This document shows, in pieces, positions 61,449 through 64,000 of a stretch of DNA of 64,000 nt. The notes beneath the pieces were generated by a model. It did not search any database. It was given only the letters and a program-made list of their open reading frames with translations, and was not told the DNA's origin. The translations under genes and the position numbers were made by a program. Positions within the stretch are counted from its first letter, which is position 1, and each line of letters opens with the position of its first letter. The stretch is from Cohnella caldifontis (lineage in GTDB: Bacteria; Bacillota; Bacilli; Paenibacillales; Paenibacillaceae): assembly GCF_029360585.1 (NCBI RefSeq), contig NZ_JAQZSJ010000002.1:372001-436000 (forward strand), read 5' to 3'.

Positions 61449-62732
61449 TTAATCCGGCATGCCCGCTTCCGGATCCTCGCCCCGAAGAAAGTCCTTTTCC
61501 AGCGACGTTCCCCGGATTTTCTTGTTCCGGATGAGAGCGGACGGATCGTCGCTCAGCATGCCCGCGGTGAGCACGGCGGCCTCCCCGAACTTGTCCCGCA
61601 GCCGGTCCATCGTCTGTACGAGTTTTTCCCGCCTGGGCGATTCTTCATAGGAAAACAGGTCCAGTTGAACGGCAGTCTCCTTCTTCGGCGATAACCCCTG
61701 AAGCGTAATGCCAAGCAGGCGCACGGGATCGCCTTCCCGCCAATGATGGTCCATCAACCGGCACGCTTCCTTATATACGGCGTCGGCCGCGTCGGTCGGT
61801 GCCGTGAGCCCCGCCGCCCGGGTGATCGTCCGCATCGCGGGATCCCGTATCGCGATTTGCACGGTGGAGCACATCAGCCCTTGCCGCCTTAACCGCCTTG
61901 TGGTCTGGTCCGCCAAGTTGAGCAGCACCCGGCGGTACTGCTCCCGCTCCGTCAGATCCGCGGGCAGCGTGGTCGTATGCCCGATCGATTTGGCCGCTTC
62001 GGACAGCGGCTGGACCGGGGAATCGTCGATTCCGTGAGCCGCCCGTTTCATCCAGGCCCCGTATATGCCGAATTTGGCGGTTAACATGCCTTCGTCCGCC
62101 GCGGCCAGCTCGCCGATCGTTCGGATGTTCAGCCTTTTTAGTTTGTCCGCCGTTTTCGAACCGATGCCGAATAAAGTTTGACACGGCTTGCCCCATAGCA
62201 ATGCAGGCACGTCCCTGCGACGCAGGACGGTCACCGCGTCGGGCTTGCGCATGTCCGAAGCCATTTTCGCCAGTAATTTGTTGGGGGCGACCCCGATCGA
62301 ACAAGGGAGGGACAATTCTTCCCGCACCCGCCTGCGTATCGTCTCCGCGATCTCGAGCGGGGTGCCGAATTGGCCGCTGCCCGTCACGTCGAGATAACAT
62401 TCGTCGATGGATACGGCTTCAAGCATCGGCGTATAGTTGCCGGCGATCCGCATGAAAGCCCGGCTGTATTTGCGGTACAAATCGAAGTCGGGGGCGATCA
62501 GGATGAGATCCGGGCACAAGGCCATCGCTTGCCTTACGGTCATGCCCGTTCGGACGCCCCGCGCGCGGGCCTCATACGAGCTGGTGACGAGAATGCCTTT
62601 CCGAAGCTCCACGCTGCCGGCCACGCCCGTCGGTTTGCCCTTGTACATGTCCGGCTGCTCGGCGGCGTGCACGGAACAGTAGAACGCGTTCATGTCAATA
62701 TGAAGGATATACCTGCGTTTATCCCCGGTCAT
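61449..62732 (-). CDS. dinB: DNA polymerase IV (Y family)
   Basis: Translesion polymerase of 427 residues. Palm motifs are HIDMNAFYCSVHAAEQPDMY near the N-terminus and AVSIDECYLDVTG with the catalytic Asp-Glu; the HhH region LFGIGSKTADKLKRLNI follows. The beta-clamp-binding motif is VQLDLFSYEE near residue 372, after which the protein continues for about 55 residues, longer than usual. No LexA box was recognised upstream. The gene is single. Confidence 0.95.
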   Translation of the reverse strand: MTGDKRRYILHIDMNAFYCSVHAAEQPDMYKGKPTGVAGSVELRKGILVTSSYEARARGVRTGMTVRQAMALCPDLILIAPDFDLYRKYSRAFMRIAGNYTPMLEAVSIDECYLDVTGSGQFGTPLEIAETIRRRVREELSLPCSIGVAPNKLLAKMASDMRKPDAVTVLRRRDVPALLWGKPCQTLFGIGSKTADKLKRLNIRTIGELAAADEGMLTAKFGIYGAWMKRAAHGIDDSPVQPLSEAAKSIGHTTTLPADLTEREQYRRVLLNLADQTTRRLRRQGLMCSTVQIAIRDPAMRTITRAAGLTAPTDAADAVYKEACRLMDHHWREGDPVRLLGITLQGLSPKKETAVQLDLFSYEESPRREKLVQTMDRLRDKFGEAAVLTAGMLSDDPSALIRNKKIRGTSLEKDFLRGEDPEAGMPD

Positions 62733-62839
62733 CGCGCCGCCCTCCCCCGAACGTGCATTCGGACTTCGTCCCTTCCATTATAAAAGCTTCCCCAACGCAA
62801 CGGCAACACCAAGGCGCCTTCTACATTTGGGGAAAACCA

Positions 62840-62848
62840 TGCTATAAT
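62840..62848 (+). promoter_or_regulatory. Extended -10 promoter of cimA
   Basis: TGCTATAAT; no -35 at proper spacing. The predicted start is near 62855. Confidence 0.6.
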
Positions 62849-62886
62849 GGATACACTTGCTTGAAGTCCTAAGGGGGAAGTTCGTT

Positions 62887-64000
62887 TTGGGCATGTCCGA
62901 ACAAATCACCATTTTCGATACGACGCTTCGCGACGGCACGCAGGGAGAAGGCATCAGCCTGACGGCCGAAGACAAAATCAAAATCGCCCTTAAGCTCGAC
63001 GCGCTGGGCGTCCAATATATCGAAGGCGGCAATCCCGGCAGCAACGGCAAAGACATCGAGTTTTTCCGACGGGTCCGCGACATGAAGCTGAAAGCCAAGC
63101 TCACCGCGTTCGGAAGCACCCGCCGCAAAAACTCCTCCTGCGAACAGGACGTTAACCTGAAGCATTTGACCGAATCCGGCGCCGCGGCGGCGACATTGGT
63201 CGGCAAAACGTGGGACTTTCACGTCCATACCGCCCTGCAGACGACGCTGGAAGAAAACTTGGCGATGATCTACGAGTCCCTGGCCTTCGTGCGGAGCCGC
63301 GGGATGGAAGCTTTGTTCGACGCCGAGCACTTCTTCGACGGTTATAAGGCGAATCCGGAATACGCGTTGGCTTCGCTCGCGAAAGCCAAGGAAGCCGGGG
63401 CTTCATGGATCGTGCTTTGCGACACGAACGGAGGAACGCTGCCGGGCGAAATCGGAGAAATCGTCTCCCGGGTCGTCAAAGAGATCGACGCTCCGATCGG
63501 CATCCACACCCACAACGACTGCGAACTCGCGGTCGCCAACACGCTCGCGGCCGTAGCCGCCGGCGCCCGCCAGGTTCAGGGCACGATCAACGGCTACGGC
63601 GAACGGTGCGGAAACGCCAACCTTTGCTCCGTGCTGCCGAACCTGCAGCTGAAAATGGGCTATCGCGCCGTCTCCGACGAGCAGTTGAAAATGTTGACCG
63701 GCGTCGCCCGGTACGTCAGCGAGATCGCCAACGTGCACATGCCGGTGAACCAGCCCTACGTCGGCAATGCGGCATTCGCGCATAAAGGCGGCATCCACGT
63801 GTCCGCTATCCTGAAGGATTCCAAAACGTACGAGCACGTCGAGCCGGAACTCGTCGGGAACAAGCAGCGCGTGCTCGTCTCCGAGCTGGCGGGCCAAAGC
63901 AACATCGTCTCCAAAGCCCAGGAAATGGGGCTGGACCTGAACGCCGAGCCCGTGAAGTCGCGGGAAATCATCGACCGCATCAAGGAAATGGAGCACCAAG
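62887..64000 (+). CDS. cimA: Citramalate synthase (3' end outside window)
   Basis: DRE-TIM metallolyase that condenses pyruvate and acetyl-CoA to citramalate, a route to 2-oxobutyrate and isoleucine. The 371 residues in view contain FDTTLRDGTQGEGISLTAED (metal/catalytic site), IVLCDTNGGTLPGEI, the metal-binding IHTHNDCELAVAN, and INGYGERCGNANLCSVLPNL. The GTQGEG block and the DxxGG spacing favour citramalate synthase over isopropylmalate synthase. TTG 62887 has AAGGGGGAAG 6-7 nt upstream; ATG 62893 is the other choice. The C-terminal regulatory domain is cut off by the window edge. Confidence 0.9.
   Translation, partial: MGMSEQITIFDTTLRDGTQGEGISLTAEDKIKIALKLDALGVQYIEGGNPGSNGKDIEFFRRVRDMKLKAKLTAFGSTRRKNSSCEQDVNLKHLTESGAAAATLVGKTWDFHVHTALQTTLEENLAMIYESLAFVRSRGMEALFDAEHFFDGYKANPEYALASLAKAKEAGASWIVLCDTNGGTLPGEIGEIVSRVVKEIDAPIGIHTHNDCELAVANTLAAVAAGARQVQGTINGYGERCGNANLCSVLPNLQLKMGYRAVSDEQLKMLTGVARYVSEIANVHMPVNQPYVGNAAFAHKGGIHVSAILKDSKTYEHVEPELVGNKQRVLVSELAGQSNIVSKAQEMGLDLNAEPVKSREIIDRIKEMEHQ

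Overview
The window reads as chromosomal DNA of a high-GC, low-endospore-former type Firmicute, most likely family Paenibacillaceae (Cohnella/Paenibacillus-like). This rests on a T-box-controlled tyrS, a CcpA/acetyl-CoA synthetase/Acu locus in Bacillus-like order, the bacillithiol-associated protein YtxJ, strong AGGAGG ribosome sites with many TTG/GTG starts, a copper-amine-oxidase-N stalk domain, and overall GC that I judge by eye to be near 60%.

Layout. 1-1.5 kb: 3' part-missing tyrS with its T-box leader (minus). 1.5-4.6 kb: class A penicillin-binding protein. 4.7-10.9 kb: acetate/carbon-catabolite block acsA <> acuA-acuC, mtnN, ccpA, ytxJ, with no acuB. 11-12.9 kb: small genes (zinc-ribbon protein, VanZ-like protein, PfpI-like protein) and a 51-bp periodic repeat. 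12.9-16.6 kb: nagE-like PTS transporter plus enzyme I. 16.6-23.1 kb: CoA-binding protein, a divergent aroA, rhodanese, gnd, YceI protein and a UPF0637 protein. 23.2-24.5 kb: ArsR/SRPBCC/DoxX cassette whose middle gene is frameshifted. 24.5-25.5 kb: a scar region with an inverted-repeat element and truncated GH127 and AraC genes. 25.5-29.5 kb: tRNA-Leu, AhpD-like, xpt, DinB-fold and YkvI-like genes. 29.3-35.2 kb: YhaN/YhaO-like nuclease pair and a glycosyltransferase. 35.3-44.5 kb: diguanylate cyclase, two RsmF-like methyltransferases, a 52-bp tandem repeat array, HAD hydrolase, RsuA, DUF309, RelQ-like alarmone synthetase, pyrD and a 46-residue membrane peptide. 44.5-46 kb: L,D-transpeptidase. 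46.2-60.9 kb: the most unusual stretch (below). 61-64 kb: ferredoxin, DNA polymerase IV and citramalate synthase (cut by the window edge).

The 46-61 kb locus, all on the minus strand, begins with a CHASE2-domain class III nucleotide cyclase. It is followed 7 bp later by a giant secreted FecR-domain protein, then by a secreted NHL-propeller protein, a terminator, and two more giant FecR-domain paralogues. The three FecR proteins share nearly the same head but have unrelated beta-sandwich tails. The last one is split by a third copy of a 7-bp repeat; two copies would restore the frame exactly. I propose this as a candidate envelope-sensing/surface system coupled to cyclic nucleotide signalling, with possible phase variation of one surface component. 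All function statements for this locus are inference from domain content and order.
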